This document shows, piece by piece, positions 47,860 to 60,660 of a stretch of DNA of 64,000 nucleotides (within the stretch, counting starts at the first letter, position 1; the number at the start of each line of letters is the position of its first letter). Origin of the DNA: Craterostigma plantagineum (lineage: Eukaryota > Streptophyta > Magnoliopsida > Lamiales > Linderniaceae); NCBI GenBank assembly GCA_027422505.1, contig JAPQWV010000018.1, positions 16,262,001 through 16,326,000 of the forward strand. Direction: 5' to 3'. The notes under the pieces were generated by a model. The model was not told the DNA's origin. It did not search any database and saw only the letters and a program-made list of their open reading frames with translations. The translations under genes and the position numbers were made by a program.

Positions 47860-49380
47860 TAGGCTAGCAAATAACTACAATTGCTTGGTTAGAAATCTCA
47901 ACGAGAAAGCCATTTTAAATTGTAGGATAACCGAAGCTACCTCTAAGATCACTAACTTAGAAGCTCAATTAGAAACATCGAATGCTAAGATTAGTGAGCT
48001 TAGTAAGAAATTCGATGCCTGTCAAGCCGGGAAACTAACCATGGAAAATAATTATGCTCTCCTAGCTGAGGAATGCAAGAAACTATATGCCAAAGTAAAG
48101 AAATTAGATGATATAGTTACGCGTAAGGGACAATCCGAACAGACGATATTTTTGAACAAGCCCAAGGATATAGAGTTCTATAATCCTATAGAAGGCATAG
48201 GTTTCACTAACCCATGTGTTTTACAAAAGAAAGAAATATATAATGTTAAACACATCCGCTTAGGAATAACCTCTCTCAAAAATTTTACTGAATCGTCTTA
48301 TGAAAATACTTTCGATCATCCATTAGACAAGGTCCACATGGTCCAGAAATCCCCTTTGACTACACAGAACTAAATGAAAGGGACAAAAATAGGAAAGAAA
48401 CTCTAACACCTGTCTGCAATTTAGTTCAAATTCTACCTCCTGATTCTCGAACACACCACGAGGAAGTTAAAACCATTAATTATAAAAATTCTCTCTACAA
48501 ACCCCCTATCATAAAACAGATAGAGGAGTCATAGGCAAAGTTAGAAAAAGGAGAGAATTTCGAAGCTGAAAAGAAAAAATTCTTTAAGGAGATGGAAAAT
48601 CTCAAGGCTTCCTCGTCCTCCCAAGCTACCTCTCACGCTATTACAAAAAGCGTGAAAAATGAAAAATCGCCTTTGAAAGATAAATATTGTAAAAATTATT
48701 TTGTTAAAAGTGCTATGACTAATTTCACTTTACCTACGTCTACAGGGAGCGTAGCGTCAGCACTAAAAACAAAGGCGAGAGTGTCTAGCACTAAGATAAA
48801 GAAGGAGCCATTAGATTTAAATGTTTCTGAGCATGCTACTCCTTCTGTTACAATAAAAGACATTCGTAGAAATAAAAGAGCTATTTCCACTTTTAAGATA
48901 GTTGCTTCTACTTATTCACTTCAGCCGATCACTTTTAGAAGCACCAACTTCGAAATAGGCTCTACGTCAAAAATTAATCATTCTGAACGTAGGAAACAAG
49001 ATCCATCCATAAAGAAAGCTTATGGCGCCGTACATGAATGTACTCACCTAAGGTATCCCGTAGAAATTAAATCCCCCAAGCACCTTAGGAGACTATCACA
49101 AGAAAAGATCTTTTCCTCAGTCAAACCCTCCAAAGCATTTGTACGTGCTGAAATTAACCTTCCCTGTAAGGTTCAACCCAAATGGATTCCTAAATCTACG
49201 CCTAGGACGACAAAAGCGAAAAGAGCCAAGTCTCCTATAGAGGCAAAACCCACTTTTTCAAAAGTGCAATGGGTTATTAAGACTCTTCCAAAAATAGATT
49301 TAGGAGTCATATCTGAACCCAAACCTAAATCTGCTAATCCGAGAGGATCCATGTTTAAGTGGGTACCTAAAGCTCTCTAA
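47860..49380 (+). pseudogene. Coiled-coil and basic gag-pol linker region
   Basis: Two frames (47885-48373 and 48592-49380) continue the polyprotein: heptad-rich TSKITNLEAQLETSNAKISE, then a Lys- and Ser-rich segment with PCKVQPKWIPKSTPRTTKAK and a FKWVPKAL end. The stretch between (48374-48591) has stops. This long linker between gag and protease is usual for the SIRE group. No enzyme motif is seen. Confidence 0.65.
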
Positions 49381-49381
49381 A

Positions 49382-50930
49382 TTGTTTTTGCAGATCCATC
49401 ATGTGTGGTACCTCGACTCTGGTTGCTCCACACACATGACTGGTAGTCAAGAGCTGCTGAGCAACTACAAAGACCGACCAAACGGCAAAGTCAGATTTGG
49501 GAACAACGATTCAGCCCCGATTCTAGGACTTGGGGATACCATCAAAGATGTCTCGTACGTCGAAGGCCTCCGCCATAACTTGTTCAGCATAGGCCAATTC
49601 TGTGACAAAGGCTTCCAGGTGGTCTTCCATGCTGACCGGTGCAGAATTTTGGATAGTCAGGACACAGAACTCCTTCAAGGACTTCGGAGATCCAATCTTT
49701 ACACGATCAACCTGACATCTGTGCGGCCCTCGACAGCTGTATGCCTCATTTCTCAGACTGATTTACAGAGGAACAGCTTATGGCATCAACGACTGTCTCA
49801 TCTGAAGCTCTACAACGTCTTTCTACGAAAAAGTTGGTTCACGGTCTTCCAACTATACAACTACAAAGGGAGCATCACTGTTCGGCATGTCAATTAGGAA
49901 AAATGAAGCGAGCATCTCATCACGTCAAGCAAATTGCGTCTACTTCTCGACCATTGGAACTAATTCACATGGATCTCTGTGGTCCGATGCAGACTCAGAG
50001 TATCAATGGAAGAAAGTATGTCCTAGTGATTGTGGATGACTATTCTCGCTACACGTGGACTAAGTTCCTCCGAACGAAAGATGAGACTGGTGACTTGATC
50101 ATCAATTTTGTGAACACAACTAAAAATCTGCTGCAACAGACTATTCAAGTTGTTCGAACAGACAACGGCACTGAGTTCAAGAACAATCACCTCAGTGAGT
50201 TTTATCAGAAACTTGGAATAAGTCAACAATTTTCAGCCGCCAAAAACACCTCAACAAAACGGGGTCAGGAAAAATCGAACACTAGTGGAAGCCGCTCGTA
50301 CAATGCTGATCCAATCGGGACTTCCACACTTTCTATGGGCTGAAGCAGTTAATACCGCTTGTTTTACTCAAAACAGGACGGTGGTTCACAAACGGTTCAA
50401 CAAGACTCCGTATGAGATTGTGAATAATAGAGTGCCCAACATCTCTTTCCTTAAAGTCTTCGGGTGCAAGTGCTTTGTGGCGAACGACCGAGAGCAACGT
50501 GCAAAGTTCGACCCTAAAGCATTCGAAGCTACATTTGTCGGGTATTCTTCAACATCAAAAGCATACCGAGTATACATCAAGTCCGACCGAACTATTAAGG
50601 AAAGCTATAATGTCACTTTCCACGAAGTGGCAGAAATGGCTTCTGGTCAATTCAGTCCAGGACCCGTGCCTAACCCGTTGGCTTCTGAAGACAACATTTC
50701 AGAACCCGTAATCACTGGCGTGTTGGCACAAAACCAACAGAAGATGGCAACAACTTCAGGATCAGTGTCAGACGAAGCAGCGAGACTTGCAATAGACGAC
50801 TTGGATTCTCTCTTTGAACCGGTATATCGGTCATACACGCCTACACCAACAATGAACTATCTACCAAACGAGACCGACGTACCAAGTTCATCTCACACCT
50901 CTACCCCACCCGATTCAGAATTGCCATAGA
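49382..50930 (+). pseudogene. SIRE-like protease and integrase region
   Basis: The protease active site VWYLDSGCSTHMTGS is at about 49410. The integrase zinc region (LWHQRLSHLKL, then HHCSACQLGK) shifts frame near 49820. The core has HMDLCGPMQTQSINGRKY and the second acidic residue in VVRTDNGTEF, with another shift near 50240. The C-terminal part has GCKCFVANDREQRAKFDPKA. The frameshifts inactivate it. Confidence 0.85.
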
Positions 50931-51070
50931 ACACCGAAGAACCTACAGTGGTCATCGAGGAAGTATCATCTGAGACGATCAATCCAAGTGTAGTATTGGA
51001 ACTTCCTCAGAAAAATGATCAATCTGAGACTATAGGCAATCTAGATCCACAGATGGCTGACGCATCGACT

Positions 51071-51971
51071 TCAGCCTTGCCTCATGAGCGCAAGTGGACG
51101 AGAGGCCACTCGGCTGATCAGATAATTGGCGATCCCTCGGTTGGTGTGAGGACACGTCGTCAACACAGTCTTTTCAGTTGCTTCCTGAGCCAAAGCGAGC
51201 CTACCAAAGTAGCAGACGCACTTCGAGACCCGGATTGGACAATTGCAATGCAAGAGGAGATCAATCAATTCGAACATCTTCAAGTGTGGACCTTGGTACC
51301 CCGTCCACATGGGAAAACATTGGTCGGAACTAAATGGGTTTTCAAGAATAAGAAAAATGAATATGGTGAAGTGATCCGGAACAAAGCAAGGCTAGTTGCT
51401 AAGGGATACAATCAACAGGAAGGCATCGACTACGACGAGACTTATGCTCCTGTTGCTCGTATCGAAGCTCCTCCTGCTGGCTTATGCGGCTCACAAAGAC
51501 TTCAAAGTCTATCAGATGGATGTTAAAACTGTCTTTCTCAACGGCGTGTTAAAAGAAGAAGTCTACCTCGCTCAGCCGGAAGGTTTTGTTGATCAAGAAC
51601 ATCCAGATCATGTCTATCGCTTGGACAAAGCTCTCTATGGACTAAAGCAAGCCCCACGTGCTTGGTACGATGTCCTGAGTGATTTCCTCGTGAAGTCTGG
51701 ATTCATACGAGGAACGATTGACACAACCCTCTTCATTAAATGGCATGACAAAGATCTGATGGTCGTCCAAGTATACGTCGACGACATCATCTTCGGATCA
51801 ACAAATCCTCGGCTCTGCAAGAAGTTTGGAGATCTCATGAAGAGCAAATTCGAGATGAGTCACGTGGGAGAGATGCAATTTTTCTTAGGACTCCAAGTCA
51901 AGCAGCTCAATGATGGAATTTTCATCAGTCAGACAAAATACATCAAGGATATTCTGAAGAAATTTTATTAA
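51071..51971 (+). pseudogene. SIRE-like reverse transcriptase region
   Basis: [20 protein letters not shown] and [16 protein letters not shown] start the RVT_2 domain. A frameshift near 51470 is followed by [34 protein letters not shown] and the catalytic [10 protein letters not shown]. The frame ends in TAA at 51969, right after KKFY, where related elements read on. Confidence 0.88.
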
Positions 51972-51998
51972 GACCAGAGCAAGACTCTCAGTACTCCT

Positions 51999-52719
51999 AT
52001 GTCACCAAGCTGCAAGTTGGATGCCGATCCCTCTGGCAAGTCGGTCGACATCACACTGTATCGCAGTATCATTGGATCTCTTCTCTACCTTACTTCGAGC
52101 CAGCCGGACATCATGTTCGCCACGTGCTTGTGTGCCCGTTTTCAAGCCAATCCCAAAGAATCCCATATGCTCGCGGTCAAAAGAATTTTACGCAACCTTA
52201 AGGGCACCTCTACCCTTGGCCTATGGTATCCAAAGGGTACGAATTTTAAACTCATCGACTACACTGACGCTGACTATGCAGGTTGCCGAATGGACAGGAA
52301 AAGCACGTCCGGTGGCGCTCAATTTTTAGGCGAAAAGCTGGTTTACTGGTCATCCAAAAAGCAGAACCGGTGTGTCAACTTCGACGGCCGAAGTAGAATA
52401 CGTAGCTGCCGCCAGCTGTTGCTCACAGATGCTGTGGATGCGGACACAGCTTCGCGACTATGGGTACAATCTAAATAATATACCCATATATAGTGATAGT
52501 CAGAGTGCAATCGCCATTACGTGCAATCCTGTTCATCATTCACGCACAAAACACATAGACATTAGATATCATTTTATCAAAGATCACGTAGAAAAAGGCA
52601 CGATAGAGATATACTTTGTGAATACGGAGTTTCAACTAGCCGACATTTTCACCAAGGCATTGGATGAGAAACGATTTCAATTCCTTGTCGGAAAATTAGG
52701 CATGTTGAATCTTCCGTAA
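51999..52719 (+). pseudogene. SIRE-like RNase H region
   Basis: YRSIIGSLLYLTSSQPDIMF, then DADYAGCRMDRKSTSGG, then in a new frame STSTAEVEYVAAASCCSQM, HIDIRYHFIKDHVEKGTIEI and the pol end (LVGKLGMLNLP, stop at 52717-52719). One frameshift near 52370. Confidence 0.88.
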
Positions 52720-55700
52720 TATGTGCATTACCTGATCTTCTGTGCTGTCACAATCTATGTGTTTTCTATGCTTATTTGTTCTTATCTTGCATGATAAAAA
52801 TAAATATAAATATAATAATAATATATATATTTCTATATATAATATAAAGGGGTATGACGAAATCCCTTTAGGATGCTTTGATCTAAAGTCACTTAGAATT
52901 TTACGTCGACGTGCGATTGATTTAATTGCTTAATTTTGTCAGTCTAAGTCGCATTCTTGTGTCTAAAGGTCACTAGGTTGCTCCACTAGACACAAAGCCA
53001 CTATAAATTTGAGGATTCTAGCCTTGTTCTATTTTTCTTTCTTCGGATCTTTTTCTCGAGCGAGTCACACATCATTTGCTTGTCTTAACTAGTGACTTGG
53101 CTTCATACTCATCTTGCGTTAGATCGTTAGGAAAATGATAAGGGAGTTTAGAATATTCCTCATTCGGCCTTATATTAATTTCCCCACGTTAGCCCTTAGT
53201 CATCCACTTTGAGCCTTCTCCGATGTCCTTTTCTTCATTTGAAACCCATTCTCAGCCTTCAACCGAACTCTATACTCTTCGAAGGATTGTTCAAACGAGA
53301 AAAGGAGGGGGAGATAACGAAAGAAAAAAGTAAGACGATGACAAAAGAAGGCATTGCTCAACGCGCAACAAACAGACCAAAGGAACCGGCCTTCCGACTA
53401 CCTTGTAGAAAGTGGCATGGATCCTGCTGTGAACTCTCCAACGATAATCTCGTACGCTCGTCAGAACGGCTGGAAGAGGAGCACCACGAAGTGAACTTCT
53501 CCAACGATAATCCGGTCTTATATCGGGAAACGAGAAGAGGAGTGCAGCCTCGGGTACGAATTCCATAACCGTGAACTTTTCCAAATAGATAATCTCTGAA
53601 ACCTCTCTAGGGATTAAGATAAGAGGAGTACGGTATCGGCCCGAGAACCAACAAGAAGAACTTCGCCTACGATAATCTCCTAGAGCCTCATGGAGAAGCG
53701 GAGCTTCAGCTTGAGCATAACATAAAAATGGATAGTTCTTAAAAGAAAAAAAGGGAGAAAAGATTGAAAAGAAGAAAGACGCCGAAAAAAAAGGAGACGG
53801 ACGTAGGATTGGAAGACGGTGAAGAGATAAGCTCACTTTCCTTTAAATTCCTTCCGTTCTAAGTCCTAGCCAAATTATAACACTTACAACCCTTTAATTC
53901 CACATAGACGGTCTCTCGCTTAGGTGAAATGATTATAAAAATCCCTCGATCACAGGTAAATTGACATAAAATTACATGTGTTGACTTGAGTGATAAAAAT
54001 ATAAAAATCCCAAGATAGCTAATTGAGAGCAAGAGCGAACCTGGTGAGAGTTGTCGACATGGACCAGTCTATGAACTTAGGACTTTAGTTTGACAACATG
54101 ACTTGACGGCATTTTCTTCTTTCAACTGTCTCGTAAAATTTTAGGTGTGACGATCGATCGAAGCAAAATAATCTGACCCCATACCATAAAAAAAAACATA
54201 TATATACTAAGAAATAAATAATAAATAAAAATTTCGCACATTTCGACATGAAATATTATGTTTCATATGCGTTGAATTGAATAAATGCGAATTTCTTTAG
54301 TGTATCGCACATTCTAAATGCAATTTTAGATTGCAATGGTGCTGAATTGTTTAAATGCGATAAATTTTTCATTGCTTCTACCCTCACACAATATTTTAAA
54401 GTACATGTTTTCGGGGACCATGTATACATGCTTACTTGGTAAATTTGTGTGCTCGTGACTTGAATTGATTTCATATGCTTGCATAATTAGTCAATTCTTG
54501 TGCATCATTTGAGGGGGAGCAAATATAAGACTTGTAGATTAGCTCCAAATATTTTTGATGTTTTTTCTCAGAGAATTTCAGATCTTTCAAAATTAAGGAG
54601 CGAGACGTCGACACTACAAAGAGAGGAGCTAGACACAAGACCAAATATTTCAAAGATAAAATTGCCAAAAATAATTGTTGATTAACTCCATTATTACTAA
54701 CGCTTATCTCTAAGTGGTACAGATTTTTAAATTTCTGCCAGGGGAGCTAGACGTTACTACACAGAAAATACAGGGAATTAATTGCATTTATTTTAATTAC
54801 TAAGGGGGAGTCTTACAAAAGGTATTATTTTGAAATGGGGTCAATCTGAAAATTTTAGAAGTACTTACTATCGAGAAACTCGATAGAAGACTTAATTCAC
54901 GATCATAAGTTTCTCGATCGTAAACAGTGTTGGAAACAATTTACGATCGGAATATTTGAATTGAGAGGGAATTTTCAAATCAAAAATTTATCGAGCGCAA
55001 ATAGTAATGGGCCTGATCCATTTAATCGCAAAACGTCCAATCGCAAACCCAACATTGACTTAATGATAGTTAATAAAAGTTTAACTTTAGTCAGTCGAAA
55101 AATTTTTCTCACGCAACCCTAATCGCAAAACTCTCTCTAGCGAAAAACTTTCACAGACAGTTCAAAACTGCTCAAAAAATTTCAATTTTCAACACGAAAT
55201 TGTCTGTGTAAGGTAGAAATGAGAATCTGTTGCTATTTGCGTGTGATTTAACTTCGTTAGCATCTGCATTTTGTTGTTTTTCGCATGATTTATATTAGTT
55301 TCTCGACTGTTCTTCAAAACTGAGAAAATCGTATACTATTTCATAGTGTTTTAGGCTTGAGTTTGAACTTTATCTGAGTTTAATGCCTGCATTTAAGCTA
55401 GTTTCGATATTCTCTATGAATCTGGTAGAATGGATGATCGGAAAATCCGCATCTTCGACTGTAATCTGAGTTTTTGATGAAACTGGGTATTTGATGTTTA
55501 AAGCCATCGAAGAACTTTGTCGATCGCAAACAGTCTTAATTGAATTCCGATTTAATTGAGATACTGTTTATGTCGAATTAGTTTCTCAATCGGTAAAATT
55601 CTGATGTAGTCGCTGAGATAGAAGATTTTGACCGGAAATTTTTTAACATCGAGAAATCTAATTAGAATTTTTGTGAGCGAAAAACTTACGCATTGATTAG

Positions 55701-56530
55701 ACAATTTAGATGCAAATTTTATCGAGCGTAAAACTTACTATCGCAAAATAGAAATTTTCGATTCAATTTCAATTTGATCGCAAAATTTAGCAGTGAGAAA
55801 TTAACTTTTCAACACGTAATTTTTCGATCGCAAAATTCGCTGCTTGGGATCTAATTGATTGGAAATTTCTCGACGATTGACTTAGTCTTTCGTTGATTAA
55901 TTTCTCGATAAAATTATATCGCAGCGAAAATTATTTTACTTACAATCGAAAATCACATTCCGCTCGACAAATTTCAAATCGAAAAATTTTATTCAATCGA
56001 GGAAAATTTCTCGATAGTAATTTACCTGAGAAATAATTTCTCGATCGTAAATTTACACGGAATTTTTCTCGATCGTAAAATAGACCGACTACAGTCTCGA
56101 TTTCAACTTAATACTTAGAAAATTTTACTAAGTCTTTTACTCTGTAGCGGACCTTTGCGAATAAAATTTTCTCGATCAAAAAATCGAACTGAGTCATTAC
56201 AATTGAAATTAATGCATAGGAAATCATTTTCAAAATCAATTTTATCGAGCGAAAATTTTGTCGGCATGAACAGTGTCCTTTTCACAATTCAACACTTAGA
56301 AAAATTTCGAACTATTTTTCACGCGATTTATACTTCATTCGAAAGTACATTCATGCCATTACGACTTTTCAAAATTGAGCATATACTATGCATTCGATAT
56401 GATTTCAATTCAAAATTCATCGAACATGCTATTACTTGCGATATTATTATAGTTTGATGAAATTTATTCATACTTCGACTGAAAATAAAATTGAACTAAT
56501 AAACTTTTATATATCTTATTTTTCAGATCA
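52720..56530 (+). other. Long post-pol region of the SIRE-like element
   Basis: No conserved protein seen. Polypurine-like tracts lie at about 54510 (GAGGGGGAGC), 54738 (AGGGGAGC) and 54801 (TAAGGGGGAGTC). From 53430 to 53700 there are about four imperfect copies of a roughly 70-80 bp unit with CTCCAACGATAATC. From 54860 to 56450 the DNA is AT-rich and full of CTCGATCG, ATCGCAAA and TCGAGCG words. The frame 53209-53568 runs across the repeat and has no domain. Confidence 0.5.
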
Positions 56531-56764
56531 ATCGCTATCCAACATATAATCACATATACGAGAAATCCCTATATCTTAATGTCCACGACACGAACTTCCA
56601 ACTGGACCTGGCCACCTTCCGGTGTCCAGACGACATCATCGTGTCAATCCTTCAAGGCCATCCCTATGGCATGGACTTACCGTGAAGGCATCAGTGCCGA
56701 TGGTCTACCTCCAGCAGTTTTGGGGGATGATCAAGAGCATCATCTTGGACGGGGCATATCATAG
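56530..56764 (+). pseudogene. Start of the extra 3' ORF of the SIRE-like element
   Basis: After a TTTTTCAG word, an open segment reads YLNVHDTNFQLDLATFRCPDD then, in a shifted frame, SVPMVYLQQFWGMIKSIILD. Words like 'P-x-VY-x-QQFW' are common in extra ORFs of plant Copia elements. It breaks off at the Gypsy fragment and probably resumes at 58775. Confidence 0.45.
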
Positions 56765-56860
56765 AGCTAATAAAAATAATATAATAGTACTAATAAAAAT
56801 AATATAATAGTAATAATAATATAATAACTGACACACAATAATAATAAAGAAAATAATAAT

Positions 56861-56899
<39 letters not shown>

Positions 56900-58774
56900 T
56901 ATTTTGAGGATGATAAAAATAAATAAGATAGTTTGAAGAAATAATATTATTAATAATAATAGAGCTAAAATAATAAACTGAAGTTTTCCAAATATCAATA
57001 GTTCCCCGGCAACGGCGCCAAAAACTTGATCGAGCGAATCGAGTAATAAAAATAAAACGAATATCGACAAACTAACCACGCTCAACAGGCAAGTGTACCT
57101 ATCGATAATAGTATAAAATGGCGAGTACTCGAGTATCGAATCCCAAGGGAACTAAATAATTAGAAAAACTTGAATTTAAATATCCTAGTGAAAATGCTTT
57201 GATTGTTGTAAAACTGAAAATATAAATGAACAAAACTAATAAAAATGATGAGAATGAACGACGATAAGAAAGCGAAACGTATTTGAGACTTCGACTCCCC
57301 CTAGCTCGATCGATCTGCTGAAAACATATATCAAAGTTTTAGCTAAACGTTAGACCGTGAGGATTACCAGCACATGCGTATGAGTTCATATGACTGACGA
57401 AACTGCGCCTTATCACACGAGGCTCGTAAGCAACTAATCTACGTCTTAAATAGCCGAGCAAGCTTCCCTAACTACTTAATCGAAGATTGCATTAAATCAT
57501 TATTAATCCCTCTATTAGATTTGACTCTAATCCAGCGGAGTAGCTCAACCTATCTCTAGTGACGAGTTTATTCCGCTCGTTTACGAGTGTTCTAATCGTT
57601 CACCCCTCTCTCGAGCGCAGCGTACGATTTCCCAATTAATCTATCTTACACACATAGACATGAATAAGGTAAATAAGAATTTCAATCACATAGACATAAT
57701 CGAAATCATATAAATTCGTAAAAGAGTCTTAACAATAGCATAACATTAAATATACTTAAAACATACGATCGATCTTGCCAGGGTTCATCTCATCTCAAAT
57801 ACACAAGAAATTAGCTACTCATTTTCTCAACTAAGAACATAATAAACATCAAAGAAAATATAGATCTTCCCTGTTTATGGCTTCGTACCCTTGTTCTTCG
57901 TTGAGCCGTTTATCGAATACCTAGCATACAAGCTAAGTGAATGAGCTAACTTTCTCTCTAGCCTTTCTTTCTCTTCTCTAAGTGTATGTGTGTGTTCTCT
58001 CCCAATGATTCCTTCCTCTATTTATAGCAAGGGGAGCTCATACTCATGTACATGCAAGTCTTCTTTGCTTTAACTTGTTCACATTGAAGAAAGCTAACTT
58101 TGTCCCCCAATTCCTTCAACTTTAGCCTCCTTTATTGAGTTCAAATGGAATGGGGTGTTTCAATGTCGAAAGTTAGGTCTAAAGCATGCCTCTTTCCTTG
58201 AATAATGGTTGAACTTTCGACCAAGAAGAGACAAGTTAGGTAGGAGTCATTTTTAGTGTGTTTTGACCTCCAACACCACCTCTAACACGGCAGTAACTTC
58301 CGAAATTAATATCTCTCAATCTAGAGCTCCAAATCCAAATCCCTCCGGTAAGAATCAAGATTAACAAGTCTTCTATCTTTGGTTAAAATTTCAGCTTCAT
58401 TGGACAACTTTTACCCCCTCATCTGTTAAGAATCCAAAACTGTCGAAAAACTTGGAAATCATGCAAACAAAGCTTGACTTTGATTCACTAAAAAATTTGC
58501 ATTAAGTTCAAAAATTAATATCTCACGATGTAGACATTCAAATGCAAATTCCTTTTGTGAGAATTAAGATCGTTAAATATTCTAGCTCCCCTCCATTTTT
58601 CAGATCTATCGGTCAACTTTAACCCCTTATTTTACGAGACATGCTAAACTGCCGCAAAACTGTCCGAAATGATGTAAACTCATAATTAATTACCAAATTT
58701 GACATGAAGACTCCTTTTTAACTTGCAAATACTTCAATTATAATACCTATAAACGTAAGAAAATACGTTTATCA
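56765..58774 (-). mobile_element. Fragment of a Tat/Athila-type Gypsy element (LTR, primer site, leader)
   Basis: An LTR reading leftward spans 58774-57027, beginning TGATAAACG and ending CGATCA. Right after it the primer site TGGCGCCGTTGCCGGGGA lies at 57020-57003, typical of the Tat/Athila/Ogre group. An AT-rich leader of about 240 bp follows, with TA and ATAATA runs. The remaining internal region and the other LTR are absent. It sits inside the extra 3' ORF of the SIRE-like element. Confidence 0.85.
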
Positions 58775-60310
58775 ATAGGCCTTTCCATCCGATCGCCGCA
58801 AGAAGAATCCCTCTATAGGCGATTGGTGGACCATCCTGAGCCACCGACTGACACCTGCCGAGGCCAAAGCTCCCACTCACGGCGCAGACATGACGATCCT
58901 GACGATCAGGACCCTCATGAGGGAGAAGAGGCCAACGACATCAACAAGTGGCCAAGAACAAGGCTCGGACGCTATGCAGACAAGCGCTGGAGCTGGTGAA
59001 ACCCAAACACAAACCCACCAAACCCAAACACAAACCACCCACCAAACACAAACCACCCAAACTTCCCACACCACGCACCGCACCGCCCACATCGACCCAC
59101 CAACCTTTCACATGAGGACGCCTCCGTCCACCCCACCGATCTACTCAAGCCCCTTGCTTCCGGAAGAATAAGCAAGTGCTGCGATGCTTGTAGCTCTAGC
59201 AGCTACCCAAGCCACTCCCTCAGTCGCTCCAGACCAACCGGGACCCTCTGGACATGGCGTCAATCCACACGAGGCCCTAGACAAGTACATCTTCGAAGGA
59301 CAGTGGATAACCCACTCCATGCCCGAGGAGCATCAAAGACAACGGCTTCACGACGTTCGGCCCTTTCTACAACAAGCATCTATAGATCTCGTAATCATAG
59401 AAGACGACGAGCTTCAGGAAGGTGAAGACTACGGGCGAGTTATCCCAAGGCTACCAGAGTTAATCGCTAACAGGCGGTTCCCTCTCCAAGGCTAACGCCA
59501 GGGACCGTCCGGATCGACACGCAATGGGAAAACATTCAAATAGAAATTTCCTTCCTCGAAGAAGTTCGTGAGAATATTTGGAGGTCTCCGAACAGAGTGA
59601 AGAAGCCGAACGAGTTCGAGCTTAGAGGGATCTCTCATTGGGATCAGTAGAAGAGGATGACCTACCTCTGGATGCTGACCCGACCTGATGTTAGGCTGGG
59701 GATGACTAAGACACAAGCCAAAAGCCATTATAAGAGTCTCTCCCCAATAAGCCAACTACTCAGCGTATATTGTGCCAAAGGAGGACTTCCAACACCTCAC
59801 TACATCATCGAACGAGTGGACAGGACCCGAGAGGAACTGAGCGAGAGCGACCTGCCGTACCTTCCTGCCGATGAAGTGTACCGTCTTTATCAGCTATACG
59901 TGGAGAAGTACAAAGGTCCTCAGGGCTTCATCAAGAAAGAAGGCCTCGAAGGGCTCTACCGGTTCTTGATGTGCCAGGTCAAGTATTATGCCGCACACGA
60001 CCTTCAGATGGCTCTGGAGAGCAATATGAAGAAGGTCAACATGACCGCTCCACTCAACAAAGGACCTGAGATCGAAGGGCTTCCCAACAATCACGTGCAC
60101 ATCAGCTCAGTCCTAGGCGTCACCTACCACAATCCAATAGCAAAAAAGAATAGGTTGATGCTGAAGACTGAGATTCATAAGTTTTGCGATGGGACGCTCA
60201 AGGTCGTCAGGAAAAACATCGAGCAGAGGTTGAAAAAATACAACAGAGACACTATGTTGAGGATCCACAGGTTCGTGAGAGAACAGCCGCTCCTAATGGG
60301 AATTGCTTGA
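58775..60310 (+). pseudogene. Continuation of the extra 3' ORF(s) of the SIRE-like element
   Basis: Three frames: 58890-59171 (Gln/Thr-rich, many TQTQT and HQTQT repeats), 59184-59495 (with DLVIIEDDELQEGEDYGRVI) and 59657-60310 (217 aa). The last is the longest open one; it has YLPADEVYRLYQLYVEKYKG and CDGTLKVVRKNIEQRLKKYN. I recognise no domain. By position after pol and before the polypurine tract it matches the env-like or accessory ORF place in SIRE elements. No clear signal peptide or membrane anchor is visible. Confidence 0.5.
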
Positions 60311-60429
60311 AGATATCGAGGAGCGACTGGAGCTTAGGATCACGCTGAGGAACTACGAGCATGCGCTGGGCTTGCGCAGATCGTATTACGCCCGACGAGG
60401 ACAAACGGCGCAGAGACGCAATCAAGCAC

Positions 60430-60660
60430 AAAGGGGGAGATTGTAGAATACTATTTGTAATTGTGCTTGATTTCATTAGTTGTCCCTGTAATTAGGGGCG
60501 TTTTGTGTAGTCCTTAGATTAGGACTAGTTTGATATTTACCAAGTTTGTTTGGTATAAATACATGTAAATCAATTGAGCTGAATAGAGAAAGTTTTCAGA
60601 ATTGATCCCAAAGGCTTGCAATTCGATTTCTAGAGAGAGAAACAACAGTAACTTTCTCAC
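60430..60660 (+). repeat. Polypurine tract and truncated 3' LTR of the SIRE-like element
   Basis: AAAGGGGGAGAT directly precedes TGTAGAATAC at 60442. Only 219 bp of the LTR remain; the copy stops after AACTTTCTCAC and is followed by unrelated Gypsy sequence. Confidence 0.9.

Larger units (their letters stand above)
44922..60660 (+). mobile_element. SIRE-like Ty1/Copia retrotransposon, 15.7 kb, decayed
   Basis: The 5' LTR (44922-45270), the initiator-Met primer site, gag, pol and a long post-pol region lead to a polypurine tract and the 3' LTR (60442-60660, truncated). The SIRE assignment rests on the DSGCSTHMTG protease, the [11 protein letters not shown] reverse transcriptase box, several GGGGGAG tracts after pol and the extra 3' ORFs; the LTR is short for that lineage. 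About ten differences over the shared 220 bp of the LTRs show an old insertion. It cuts the CACTA element on its left and holds a Gypsy fragment. Confidence 0.85.
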
